Assembly (NCBI GenBank): GCA_037447655.1
Contig: JBBHKE010002951.1
Coordinates: forward strand, 119,618-183,617
Source: Zygnema cylindricum
Taxonomy: Eukaryota; Streptophyta; Zygnematophyceae; Zygnematales; Zygnemataceae
Direction of reading: 5' to 3'
DNA length: 64,000 bases
Every line of letters starts with the position of its first letter. Position 1 is the first letter of the stretch. The position numbers and the translations under genes were made by a program. Below, piece after piece: positions 24,620 to 36,226 of this stretch. Under the pieces are notes generated by a model. That model was not told where the DNA came from, searched no databases, and saw only the letters and a list, made by a program, of their open reading frames with translations.

Positions 24620-27128
24620 GTGCAACCTGATGCAGCTTTAGAAGCTAAATATGTGGCTTTGGCTCCTCTATTCCCCATTTATTTTACTTACGTTTTTAAA
24701 TTTGCAGTTAGGAAAGCTGATTTTTTTTTTACTTTGGATCCTGTTTGTAGTTCTTACCTCATCATACAATGGTGTGCACTTTATCAGTGTGGGCAAAATC
24801 GTGGTCGGAGTTTATGGGATGAGAACTGTGCACTGGAGTCAGTTTTGTACAAGATGTCAGTAGCTCCTTCAAAATAGGGGAGGAAGGATAGTAACCTCCA
24901 GGGTAGCAGATATTTATGGTACAAAGATGTATGACCAGGTTGCTAAAACACTATTTCTATTCGTTGACAAAAGGACACTTTTTTCCGTAGTGCATTGGTG
25001 ACATCCGTCCATTTGCTTGTTTATTCTGCCAGTTGTAGGTTTGTTCCGAGTTCTTGTCTCTATTTAGAGTTGCAAGCTTTTATGCTTAATTTGGTAGCAT
25101 GGGTTTAAAATGTTATTCACTGTCATTTGGAAATAACCGCCAACTAACCTGTATTAAATGTGAATATATCCCTATACTGAACACTCCAGTGGGATCGTTA
25201 GAAGGTATAACAATTTCCCCTAGAAAATGGGACAAATCGCCCCATTTGGCTTGGTGACAACCACGAGACGAGATGTTGCGAGGAGATCAGAAATCTTGAT
25301 AGGAATATTTTCACTACCATTAAAAGAACCAAAGTTAAAGCACATCAAAAACCCCTAGCGACAGTTTCAATCAGCAAGACAACGGGGAAAAAGCTTGTAA
25401 ACCGTGGCTACTTGCCAAGAGATTGGGCAAGTTGCAACTGCCATAATGAAAGTGCGTGGATTAAGAGTGGGAGTCTCTGGAGACTCGAAGGAGCAGATAA
25501 TGCGGCCAAAGAGGTTAGGGCTGGTGGATGAAGCGCTTGAAGGACATCGATTGTGACAAAAGACGAAGGAGCGCAAAAGACAAAGGAGCAGAAAAGACGA
25601 AGGAGCACCAAAGTCGGAGGATCACAAAAGACGAAGGATCAGTGGTGGGATGGAGTGTCCAGACTGCCGGACAAAGCTCACATGGTCCCTCACAGCCCCT
25701 CTAGCGCCACTACGAAAGAGAGACAAGGACCCACAGAAAAGACAAGAGAAGATGCCAGGGAGCTCCAGCCATCGGACAAAATGGAAATATGGGATGAAGG
25801 AGCGAAATGGGTCTTGTACCAAAATTTTGCACATGGAGAGGGATGACTGCGTGTAAACTAGGACAAGGGGATACTAGATCCCAAGCTCCCGAGATATCAA
25901 GGTTGTGAGCTCAGCTGGTTGTGGACCCTGATACTTGAAGGCAGGAGAACGAGGATACTTGGCAAAAGTGTCTCGAGGGTGATGTAACTGCGACGATACT
26001 TGATGTGACAGGTGTGACCTATCCAGTCCTAGCCTAAAAAAAAAAACAATGTTGCTCAGAAAATGTTGATTAAGAATCTTTAAAGCAAAATAGAGAAGAA
26101 TAGTGAGCTGTAGATTGAACATGCAATAGTATACCATCAAGAGTGCATGGAAACGAAAGAAAGGAGAAGACTACCAAACAGACGAGCGCACATTGAAGAG
26201 GAGAACAGTCACTCTAATTAGCGGGGAAGGTGGCAGAGAGCATTTCAACAGTGGAATTGTACACCATTCATTTAGCCTTATAAAGCTTTGCTCTCGCTGG
26301 CATGGAAAAGTGTGGAACACATTGTGTGAGGAACAAGTAATGAAGATTTTGAGGCTAGGGTGTCCTTACTGTTGTAAATAAGACGAAAGAGACAAGAAGT
26401 GGCAATGTTACTTTAAGGTCCAGATTACATCGACTGATTCCAGGCACTTAAACAGGTTGTCTTGACAATGTTATTGGTTAGTGTCAAAGACAGTCTTTTC
26501 GAGTCAAGAACCCCAACCATGAGACCATGCTGAGTTACTATCTCCAATAGCAGCTCGTCGTGTTATTCACTTGTTGACACTGAATGTAAAAATAGATCCA
26601 GGATAAGATTAGTTAACTATTTACTAATCCATTTGCTAATTATTACTTCTCTACCTCGACAAGAGTGCACCATAAAGTTCATACACATGATTGCAAACAA
26701 GACATGCACTAAGGGGTCTCTTTACAAAACTGGTGAAGGGGATATAAAACATGACAAAAAACAAAAATCACAAACAGTAGCAAGAAAGCAACACAGAACG
26801 ACGAATGAAAAAATAACATCTCATCACGTTGAAGATGGCCAACATCTTATTACAACCTTGCCGTTCGTAGCAAACTGCTCTATCAAACCAGAGAAGAGTG
26901 ACGGAAACATCTTCATTATCATTAGTCTTATACACAAGAACTGATCATTGGTCTTATACACAAACTCGTATAATATGAGATCAGTAATGCCCAACTAGAG
27001 CCCCAAAAGTGTCATATATCTGCGTGAAAAACGCGCTATCCATCTCCACAGGTACAAAAAACAATTCTTTGTCCAACCCGCACAAAATTGCAACGGAAAG
27101 ACAAAAACACAAATGACGACAGGTTTGC
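24620..27128. other. Convergent intergenic region, golgin to RCI2/PMP3 gene
   Basis: It holds the golgin 3' UTR. No protein family was recognised. Two stretches look exon-like: a minus-strand frame ending at 25874 (about 50 residues after a TTTTTTAG acceptor at 26034, ending ELTTLISRELGI-stop) and a plus-strand region at 25420-25850 with AAAGACGAAGGAGC-type repeats. They may be a decayed or unknown gene. The remainder shows nothing I can support. Confidence 0.45.
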
Positions 27129-28169
27129 TTACGCTGCCTGGTAGTACACAACATTAGGCTCCTCCTTGTTATGAACGCTGTAGGTCACAAAAAAAGACAA
27201 AACAAAGTGAGAATAGACCAGATATGGAAAAATCATGATGCCTTTCAGAGGTTACAATACAGCCAAGAAATTGGCAAAAGTAGCGGTGTCTAAAAATACA
27301 TGCAAAAAAAATTATGATCAAAGCCTCGACTGAGAAACCAAAGACCAGAACCTATACGCAAACACATTTTCTCACTTTATTCAGCGAATAAAAGAGGGCA
27401 CATCAGAATGGCAAGGCATAAAGGAAAAACAAAATTCTTGATTTAGACAAAAATGGGACATAGGCATCGAAATGGGGCACTTACTCCTTAACCACCACAT
27501 ACACGGCGAATAGCAAGCCAGGTACATAACCTAAAATGGTTAACAAAATAGAAATCTGCAGAACACAAGAAGTTATCAAAATCACAAAGGATTATAATTT
27601 TCAAAACCACAGATGTCTCCAAACTTCACCAAAAAATCCTGCAAGATTACGCAGACCTTTACTTAAGAAAAAGTCCAAAAGAAGATCTTTAAAGTTAACT
27701 AATATGGAACTTTGAAGGGGAAAAGTCAACCGACTACCTTGCAATTTTTTTTTTTAAATGTACTATGTCAAGAGAAATGCAAATCAACAAATAAGAGCAT
27801 TCGCACTGGCCTCACTACAACAGCAAACCTAGAGTACACAAGAAAACAACAAAAAATTAGGATTCAAATAAGGATTGGATTTGTATCAAACACAGTGTCA
27901 GTCGACAGAACGGCTCGCAACCGATGATTTGCAAACTGACGAGAACACCTCTTTCACACCTATAATAAAAACTGAAAAACTAAGAAAACTAAAAACAATC
28001 TGAAAGAGAATCTTCCAATCAGGTAACCATACGCATCCTGCTGCGTAGCAGCAGTGTATGGAGGGTCTGGACTCACCCAGAAGTCACATCTGAGACCTCT
28101 TTGCATAAACACTCCGACAGGCGGCAAAATAATGGCTCCGATGATAGACAGACAGTCCCAGGAACACAT
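27129..28169 (-). CDS. RCI2/PMP3-family small plasma membrane proteolipid
   Basis: Three exons, 28077-28169, 27485-27555 and 27129-27177, with GT-AG introns and matching phases, give 70 residues. The N-terminal part CLSIIGAIILPPVGVFMQRG matches the family signature AIILPPLGVFLKFG. The second helix LLTILGYVPGLLFAVYVVV matches the LLTxLGYLPGIIYAxYxI core. The C-terminal tail KDVHNKEEPNVVYYQAA is a hydrophilic extension found in some members. These proteolipids sit in the plasma membrane, affect membrane potential and ion homeostasis, and are often induced by cold or salt (family knowledge). No single open frame shows the gene, because the exons are 31, 24 and 16 codons. ATG at 28169 lies where the family normally starts. 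Confidence 0.9.
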
Positions 28170-28636
28170 ACTGACAGCTTCTTGATATTCTCACCTGCAA
28201 TATTTTCTATTTACTACTTTTAGATATAGGTGTTGCGAAGACGGAGAAGGAAATAAAAAAAAAAAGACAAAACAAAACAAGGACTTATAATTGGTTGCCA
28301 CTAAACCTGCTTCCAAAGATAAAGCACAAAATAAACCATAGTCAGGGCAAGAAAGGTAAACAAATACAGGAGAAAGAGGAGTGGTCAAAGAGAGACATGT
28401 GTACCTAAAAGAACAATTTTATTGAGAAAATAACAACAGCAGACATATAAACAGGGGGTAATGGAAGATATCCACCTGTTAAGAAAAGTTAAAGGTTGCA
28501 AGAAATCTCACGTAAGACAGTTCGAAGGAAAATGAAATCACTGCTTCGAGCGAGGACGAAAAACAACAGACCGATACACACCTCCCTACTAAACAAGAAT
28601 ATATATTGTAGCAAGAAAATCTGCGTCACATTGCAA

Positions 28637-28715
28637 CGCTACAGTACAGTGTGTAACAGTACAGTAGTGTGTAACAGTACAGTACAGTGTGTAACAGTAC
28701 AGTACAATACAGGAC
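28637..28715 (+). repeat. Tandem repeat, unit GTGTAACAGTACAGTACA
   Basis: Four copies of a GTGTAACAGTACAGTA-type unit, built on the palindromic GTAC core, next to the MITE cluster. Confidence 0.8.
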
Positions 28716-29472
28716 AGAGGAGCACTAAAGTACTGTACCGTATAGTTAGCTACAGCCCACAAGATCCACTGGTTCCACGGATGTCCACCGTGAATCACTA
28801 ATACAAGACACCGTGAATCGCTATTAGCCTATTAGTGTAAAGAAATTATAAGAGTAAATTCTATTTTGGGTTCAAAGGCCAAACGCCAACAAATATTAAC
28901 GCTAATTTTTGCCTGTAACATCAATTTGGATACATATTCCCCATATTGTAGCCGATATAGCCCGTGTTCACATAGTCGACGTTTGAACATGTGAGAACAG
29001 GTGGACACGATTTTTCCCCGTCGTTATTACTAAGAACCAATTCTGAGAGAGTGAGAGCGCCCGTGTTGACGCACTGAGTTTCCCGTGTCGACGCCATTAT
29101 CCTATACTTTTTCTGTACGTTTGCACGAAATAACGAGCAGTTCAAGTACGGACTGACACATTTCGTAGACGACACTATTTAAAAATATTCCAAATTAGAG
29201 TTATTGACTCTATTTAAACCATGCCTATACTACATAGCGTATAGTAGCGTAGAGTAAAAAATAGAAATATTAATCGTATTTTAAGTTCGAGGCTCAATGA
29301 TCCAAGCCTTCAAGGTGTACTATATATATTGTACTGTAGCGTTATGTATAGCGCAAGTTTCACCATGAATCAATATGTACTTTTTTGAGGGGTCTCACTG
29401 CAATATATCGCATGGCCATGAATCGCATCCAACAAGAATGGTATTGCGATATTTTTAATATCCGTAACACGA

Positions 29473-29680
29473 CACCGCAAATCGCTATTAGCGTTAACAA
29501 ATATTTAGTGTTAAAGAACAATTAGTGTGATTAACGCTGATTGGGAATTTGGGGATTTTCAAGGAAATCAATCACTCTAATTTGGTTTTTAGGGTTTTTT
29601 TAATCACTCTATTTAAGAACTAGGGTTAAAATTTTGGGGCGCCCCATTAGCTTGATTAACGCTAATAGCGATTCGCGGTG
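29473..29680 (+). mobile_element. Complete 208-bp MITE-like element with 25-bp terminal inverted repeats
   Basis: The left end CACCGCAAATCGCTATTAG... and the inverted right end ...CTAATAGCGATTCGCGGTG pair over 25 bp with one mismatch. The interior is AT-rich and non-coding. A second copy starts head to head at 29686 (GTACACCGTGAATCGTTATTAG). No target-site duplication could be fixed, so the superfamily is not assigned. Confidence 0.8.
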
Positions 29681-30913
29681 TACAGTACACCGTGAATCGT
29701 TATTAGCGTACAAGTTTTTTTAGCGTATACGAACAGTCACCGTTATTTACACTAATTGAGAATTTGGATTTTTTCCAAAAAAACATACATTCTAATTTTT
29801 TAATTATACTAATTTGGTTTTTTGAATAATGAAATACGCGCCCCAAACATTTTTGCACCAATTTATGTAATTGTCCGATTTTGCTGAAAACGTACGTCGT
29901 CACGTAATGTATCCATTCTTACGTGTCAAACTATTGTACTGCAATTAAGCGTCAGCGCTACGCCGTAAAGCGAACATTTATTGTTCAATTGTAGGATTTG
30001 TAGGTTATACAGTTTGAACGATAACGCAACAATTTGAAATAAAAAGTTGGTCTCTTGTCTATTGTTCCTCGATACTGTACGTTAATAAGGGTTCTTAAAG
30101 CTAATAATCGCGATATGATTTGTTTCATTAGAGTAAGTTGATGCTAATATGTGTCTTAACTCTAAAAAGGTTGCACTCCTATATGTACTATCGACTTGTG
30201 AACGGTATTAACGTTAATGTTATCATGTATTATATAAAATATTTTTTCTAAATTGGTCCAAAATGTAGAGACTTAACAACAAACTCATCCTACGCGTAAT
30301 GTGATTGGTCGCCTATTATTATACGTGGCCAAATCCATATCCACGCAAACATTACGGCTCCAACAAGACGTTACGCAAACCGCCTATCATTCCCGCTGCC
30401 ATTCCAAAATCGAATCATACATTAAATCTGCAACGGCATTTACCATGGCCCTTTCATGCAAATTGTCCACGTGCATACTCCTTCATCCAAAACATGCGCA
30501 AATTATGAAACTTTCCCGCTTGTACTCTGTCATTCTAAAAATTTGGATAATTCATTATCATTCAAAACATTAAAATTCGTATTTCGAACACTAAAAGGGT
30601 GTGGAAATGTTTCCCGTTTTTTTGTCCCAAGACTTTCTTTTTACTTCGTATAATTATCAGGCGTTCAGGCTAGCAATGACGCTGTTTTTCCACATTCTCC
30701 ATTTAACTTGGCTTTTGCATCCTTAAATTTTTCTTTATATCCTTTCTTGTCCAAAACGCTTGCTCATTTACTGCAAATATGTGGCCCATTACTTCCCACA
30801 TTACCACCTTTTTTGTGGCAAAAAACATAGCTACGGCTGAAGTTTTGCCATCTCCGATTGAAACGAAAATGGATTAGAGAGAAACCCAAAACCTTGACCT
30901 GCCGAGTAAAGAA

Positions 30914-31123
30914 ATGGGATCACCCATCGTAGACCCCTTCGCGGAAGGCGTTGCTATCGAAGAATTATACTCACCGCGTGGGTCGTACGGTAACGTTTTG
31001 TTTGCGAACCGAAAAACTCATCAAGTTTCAACGAAGACTACTCGACTTCGAGTAATCAATTGGATGATTGCTGATTTCCATGAGAATGGAAAGGCAAGGC
31101 TCATTATGAGGACCTTCAAATAG
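30914..31123 (+). pseudogene. Antisense ORF of G1, truncated copy (69 codons)
   Basis: It begins MGSPIVDPFAEG and matches the 94-codon frame at 39119-39403 in G2. In G1 it ends early at a TAG where G2 has AAG (Lys), and downstream bases are also changed. It lies 3' of the integrase on the opposite strand. No known family. Confidence 0.5.
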
Positions 31124-32752
31124 TTTCAACAATAATTTAACGGGGAGTATGGCACGAGTAAGAGGGATTACCATTCCTCCTTACCTTCATATAACTAACC
31201 CCAAATGCCTAATTTCTGTGTCGCTAGCTTATACCGTTTGTAATTTAATATGCGATATTGCATATTTCATATTTATTATTTCACCCTCGTATTGATAATT
31301 TGTCTATGTAATAGGATTTCCTACCTCTCATAAAATCCCATTACTACAACCAATTTCAACCACACATTCCATACATTGGAAATTACACATTCACATTGAA
31401 ATTACTCACATAAAAAACAACTTTTAATTATAAGAAGCTTCAGTCTACATAACATTCAGCTTGGTCTGTAGCCCTCTTAGCTAAACCCTTCCTTTAAAGT
31501 ATTTTCCACTGCCCTCCACTCTTAAATAATTATATCTCTTAACTACTAAATCACAACTTAGTTAGTAAGAAGTTTCCGTGCAAAAATGTCATTGCTCCAA
31601 TTTGGTATTATTGGCTTTAGACCAAGACCAGTCTAAATTTCCACAAAATTTTCCAAAGGAAAAGATGCATACTCTTCTCTTAGACTTCACTATTTATCCA
31701 ACATCACCTTGGACTCGCCAGGCTAGAGTCAACGCTCTGTTAAACAGGTTTTACCTAGGCGAATCATTGATCAGCAAGGACTCAAACTGTCCAATGCAAA
31801 AACATACTAAATCTTTTACTAACTACGTAGCATTTCTAGTTAATCAAAAATTACTTTTCACTATATAACATTTACTTGCAAAAGGTGCGCGCGAATTCAA
31901 ACACGACTTTGCTCGTTCGCGCATCACAAATTTTACACTTGAAACTACCTACGTAATTTACAAAATTTAACTTATGACGTTTCGTACTCAAAATTGTACG
32001 AAACGAACCATCATATGTACTAAACAACTATTAGTACTTTACAGACGTACACCTGAAATTTTGCGGCTACTTTTGACCCTTAACCTGTTTCAATGATACT
32101 TACTTGTTAGTTGACCCCACACTGTCACCTAAATACACCCATCGCTATATTTTTTTATAATATAGCTCCAAATCGCGTGATTCATTTGTAAACGTCTACC
32201 AAATTCATAACTTTATATTTCTAATCCTTAAATACATATTTACCACCAAGTTCGATCCACTATTAATGTTAGATCATCCTCTCTTTATTTTTAACTGACC
32301 TTAGTTACAACACAATTTATTCTCAAGACGTGACTTTTTTATCCCGCGAATACCTTTGCAAAAACTTAGATTTTTTATCTTCTAAAGTCAACTCATCTTC
32401 TAACCTTCCTGGATAATGCACTTGCTAAAATATATTATTGCCGAATTGAACCGTTGACCATCCCAATCTATTACCCATCAGTGGACTCCAGGTTCTATAA
32501 TAATTGAGGGATCTAATTCCAATTCTCCTTTAGTTCGTCGAAGATTTGCTCGTTTTAACTAACTGATCTGTATCACTAGATGAATTTTTGTCGAAGGCCG
32601 AAAGTCCTGTTTGGCAACAACTGACGATATCATCTCGATTACAGTAAATGGTCCAATGTACTTAGGAGCAAATTTCCTCGTAGAATCCGATTGTCCCTCG
32701 ATCTTGCACCTGTAATGAGTTGTAAACAGCAAAACCTTGTTACATGTACTTA

Positions 32753-34021
32753 CTGTTGTTTTGAAATGTTAGTTTCGTGCGTACGCGACATTTTGTTCGC
32801 ACGCGACGTTTCGTGCGTATGTTATTACCGAAATTAATGTGGTTATACAAATGGAGGTTCGAATGGATTTGTGGATAGGGGGAGTAAATGTATGAATAAA
32901 ATTAAAGGGACGTGATGGAGTAATTGAGTGGCGCGGAATGCGTTAAGAAATGGACGGCCGATTGCGACGCGATCCGACGTAAAATATTCGAAGAGATTGA
33001 AATGGTACGTCACACGTACGAAACACAATGCGACAGGTGGCATTTATGGAAAAGGATGCGACGGTACAAAAAATCCTATTTTACAGGAGTACTTAAAATT
33101 GGTAAGCGTAATTTATGGCGAAGTACGTAATTGCGGTACGGACAAATTTGGATGGTTTGACGTGGCTTCGTCAAGTGGAATTTGGGATTACGTGGCGCGA
33201 CATTGAGGGTGCCGAACAAGAGCGACGGACGGCAGACAAAGGCCGCCGGTATTTTTTCAAGTAGTGGTGACGCGAAATCGCGTCAATCACACAATATCTA
33301 TTTTTGGACGGCTCGGATTGTTTTACGAGATTCGTGGAGTCATGTTGACTTACACGCAATGACTCAGCATACGATTTTGTTGTCGGTGTAAATATTTGGT
33401 TAAACATTGTTGTCTTTTTGTGAATTAGTTATTAGTGTACTTTTACTCATTTTGACATACCTTGAAGTATTCGAGTATATTAACATTAATTGAGGTAGCT
33501 GGTAGATAGCGTACGGCTGGTATGCCTCCGTACGTTTAGTAGTGAGCTCTAGTTTATATTTGTAGGACTTAGTCATTTTAAGACATAGGAACTTTCTGTA
33601 CCAAAAACTATTTATGGTCATTTTTGGTAATTTTGTCTGAGTATTGCTCTCAGATCTGTTGGCAAAATTATATGAAATTTTGCATGTATATTCCTCCTTG
33701 TATTTTTTACATTAATACAGATTTTCAGGCCTATTGTAAGCCTGGTGTTTGTTTTACTTCATTGTGAAGCTAGCCGGTTTTATCAAAGTTTTGGCAGACT
33801 GTTTTTCTGCAACTTTGACCAGATGATGTGATCACTCTGTTCATTTTTTTTATCTGAAACTTTGTGAGGTTATTTTTCAGCCTAGAAAATATCTGTGTTT
33901 GCAGTTTCAGCTTGTTTTGATATTTCTGTAGAATTCTGTGTTGATTCAAAGTAGGCTGTTTTTGGGTAGTCTGTGGTGCTTCCGAGGGTAAATCCATGGC
34001 TGAAAATGGCTATGGACAACA
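32753..34021 (+). mobile_element. Solo LTR, Copia-type family D
   Basis: It starts TGTTGTTTTG, ends ATGGACAACA and is flanked by the 5-bp duplication CTTAC (32748-32752 and 34022-34026). G2 has the empty site with a single CTTAC at 40957-40961, which proves insertion after G1 and G2 diverged. The last 26 bp (from 33996) read ATG-GCT-GAA-AAT and end in CAA-CA, the same phase as the gag starts in families A, B and C. It is about 1.27 kb with no coding internal region left. Confidence 0.9.
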
Positions 34022-34286
34022 CTTACCACCTAATCACCCCGTTTGCGATCTGCATTTAATTCTTGCCTCCTTTGTGCCTCCACTAATGCATCCCGGAATG
34101 TTTTCTAAACTGTTTGAATGTATTCCAAACACCCCGTTCCGGAACCCCTATTCTCTTGAGTGACCCTTGTTATTTAATCTAATGCTTCTCTAGGTTCGTA
34201 TCTGTATGCAATTTCAAACGGTGAGAATCATGTACTAGCATGTTTCATGAGATGTATGCAAATTCCATTAATGGCAATTTATATTC

Positions 34287-34789
34287 CTATGTGTTCTGAA
34301 CTCCACTGCAAACAATCCTAAGCATTTCCTCCAAGGTACGGATCATCTTTTTTGTCTGTCCATCTGTATGACAGTGATAAGAGGTACTCATTTTTAATTT
34401 AGTGCCTAAATTTTGATGCAATTTTTTCCAAAATGCAAACGTAAATTTATAATCCCTATCACTGACTATAGATAAAGGAACTCCATCATGTCTAACTACG
34501 TTGTCAAAACAGAACTTTGCAATATCTACAACTGAATGCGTAGTTTTACAAGAAATAAAGCTTGCCATTTTACTAAACTTATGGACTACGACCATAAATT
34601 GTTATAACTTGTATATATTGTTGGCAACGTGACAATAAAATCCATACTCAAAGATTCGCACTGTCTTTCAAAGATATCCAAAGGTTTTAAGAGACCTCTA
34701 GGTTTTTGGTTACGAAGTTTACTCTGTTGGCAATGGACACAACTTTCCACATGTTTCGACACCTCCTTTGCCATTTTTGGCCAAAACAA
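34287..34789 (-). pseudogene. G1 integrase remnant (Ty3/Gypsy)
   Basis: Two overlapping frames. 34586-34789 encodes the end of the zinc-binding domain and the linker (ESCVHCQQSK, PLDIFERQCESLSMDFI). 34287-34595 encodes the catalytic core (VVVHKFSKMASFI, SIVSDRDYKFT, YHCHTDGQTKKMIRTLEEM). The frame shifts near 34590, so it is not translatable as one protein. It falls in the RNase-H-fold integrase family of Gypsy elements. Confidence 0.9.
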
Positions 34790-35099
34790 TCAACACTGCA
34801 ACAAACTAAGAGTTTGATCTCGACCTACATGTCCTAAATGCTCACGAGCTTCTTGTAAAAGTTGTTTTCTTAAGTCCCCCACTTCAAGAACGCATAATCT
34901 ATCCCCTATTTACAAATACAGTAAACCATAGTATTGTCTAAATTTTTTTATATGCCTCTCATTCAAAGGGTTTGAATTCCCTCCCGAAATATTCTTGCAA
35001 ATCACAACAAATAAGGATCTTTATCATAACTATTTCTAAGTATCTAAAAACAAGTCATCCGAACCATCAAACTTATTTCTAAACATCTATTTAAAGGAT

Positions 35100-35527
35100 A
35101 CACCACCACATTTGTGTTTCTATGAATATGTTTGACATTAAATTTGAAATATGCTAATTTCTGCATCCACTTAGCTTGACTATCATAATTTGTGCATCAC
35201 ATAATTTTTGTAGATAAGAAAGTGCGTCATTATCAAAATGAGTTGTGAAGTCTTTATTATGCAAATAACAAAGCCATTTTACTAATGCATGAACAATTGC
35301 TAGTAATTATTTTTCTTGTGCTGGATTATTCTTTTAAGCATCATTGAATTTCCTAGACTAAAAAGCAATAGGATGAAAATGTTTGCTAACTTTTTGACTT
35401 AGGACTGCATCTAGACCTTTATCAGATGCTTTTGTGGTGATCAAAACTTTCATCTCTCCAGTAGGATGAGGATACACCAGTGTAGGAGCAGAGGTCAACT
35501 TCCCTTTTAAATCGTCGCAAGCTCTCT
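35100..35527 (-). pseudogene. G1 RNase H remnant
   Basis: On the minus strand it reads APTLVYPHPTGEMKVLITTKASD followed by the LSQKVSKHFHP and FNDA blocks typical of the Gypsy RNase H start. The first catalytic Asp of the usual TDASD motif is Lys here. Frameshifts and stops interrupt it. Confidence 0.75.
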
Positions 35528-35544
35528 AATTCGAGGAGTTCTAG

Positions 35545-36226
35545 TGAGTGACTCAGCATGACTGAGCATACGATTTTGTAAGATTGTGTGTACTTTGTAA
35601 ATATGTACAACAATGGTTTGTCTTTATGTGTATTAGTTATTAGTGTAGATTTTCTCTTTTTGACATACCTCGAAGTATTCGGGTTTATTAACAGTAATAG
35701 AGGTAGCTAGTAGATTGCGTACGGCTGGTATGCCTCCGTACACTCAGTAATGAGCTCGTGTATATTTGTAGGACTTAGTCACTTTTAGTCATAGGAACTT
35801 TTGGACCAAAAACTGTTTATGGTGTTTTTGGTAATATTTATCTGAGGATTACTCTCAGATCTGCTGGCAGAATTATCTGAAATTCTGCATGTGTGTTCAT
35901 CTTTATATTTTTATTATTGTCGCATATTTGCAGGATTATTGTGTGCCTAGTCTGTGTTTTAATTCATTGTGAAGTTAGTCTGTTTTATCAAAGTTCTGGC
36001 AGACTGTTTTTCTGCAACTTTGACTAGATTATGTTCTCGCTCTCTTTGTTATATTTATCTGAAACTTTGTGAGGTTATTCCAAATCCCAGATAGTATCTG
36101 TTGATGTAGTTTCAGCTTGTTTTCTTATTTTTGTAGAATTCTGTGTTGATTCAAATTAGGCTGTTCTTCGGTAGTCTGTGGTGCTTCCGAGGGTGAATCC
36201 ATGGCTAGAAATGGCTATGGACAACA
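35545..36226 (+). mobile_element. Truncated LTR of family D (D2)
   Basis: It is colinear with the 3' half of the solo LTR (33355-34021), from the GACTCAGCAT block to ATGGCTATGGACAACA. The 5' part is missing and it joins G1 at about 35530. The terminal ATG-GCT-AGA-AAT frame is kept in the same phase as in D. On the right it directly abuts G3. Confidence 0.85.

Larger units (their letters stand above)
28170..30448. other. AT-rich gene-free zone with a cluster of MITE-like ends
   Basis: Terminal motifs CACCGTGAATCGCTATTAG or close variants occur at about 28788, 28810, 29473, 29664 (inverted) and 29686, often back to back. A tandem repeat lies at 28637-28715. A minus-strand open frame of 84 codons (28921-29175) has no recognisable content. 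No host gene is seen. Confidence 0.6.
30449..35528 (-). mobile_element. Gypsy element copy G1 (decayed, interrupted by a solo LTR)
   Basis: This segment is colinear with G2 (38656-42460) at high identity, apart from the solo LTR at 32753-34021. The order on the minus strand is RNase H remnant, integrase, then a long 3' non-coding part. No LTRs were found at either end. The left limit is where identity with G2 starts (TTTCATGCAAATTGTCC) and the right limit is where it stops, at the LTR fragment D2. Confidence 0.8.

Noticed and set aside
24344-24678. Phe/Leu- or Lys/Glu-rich frames
   Set aside because: They are translations of a (TTTC)n microsatellite in the last golgin intron.
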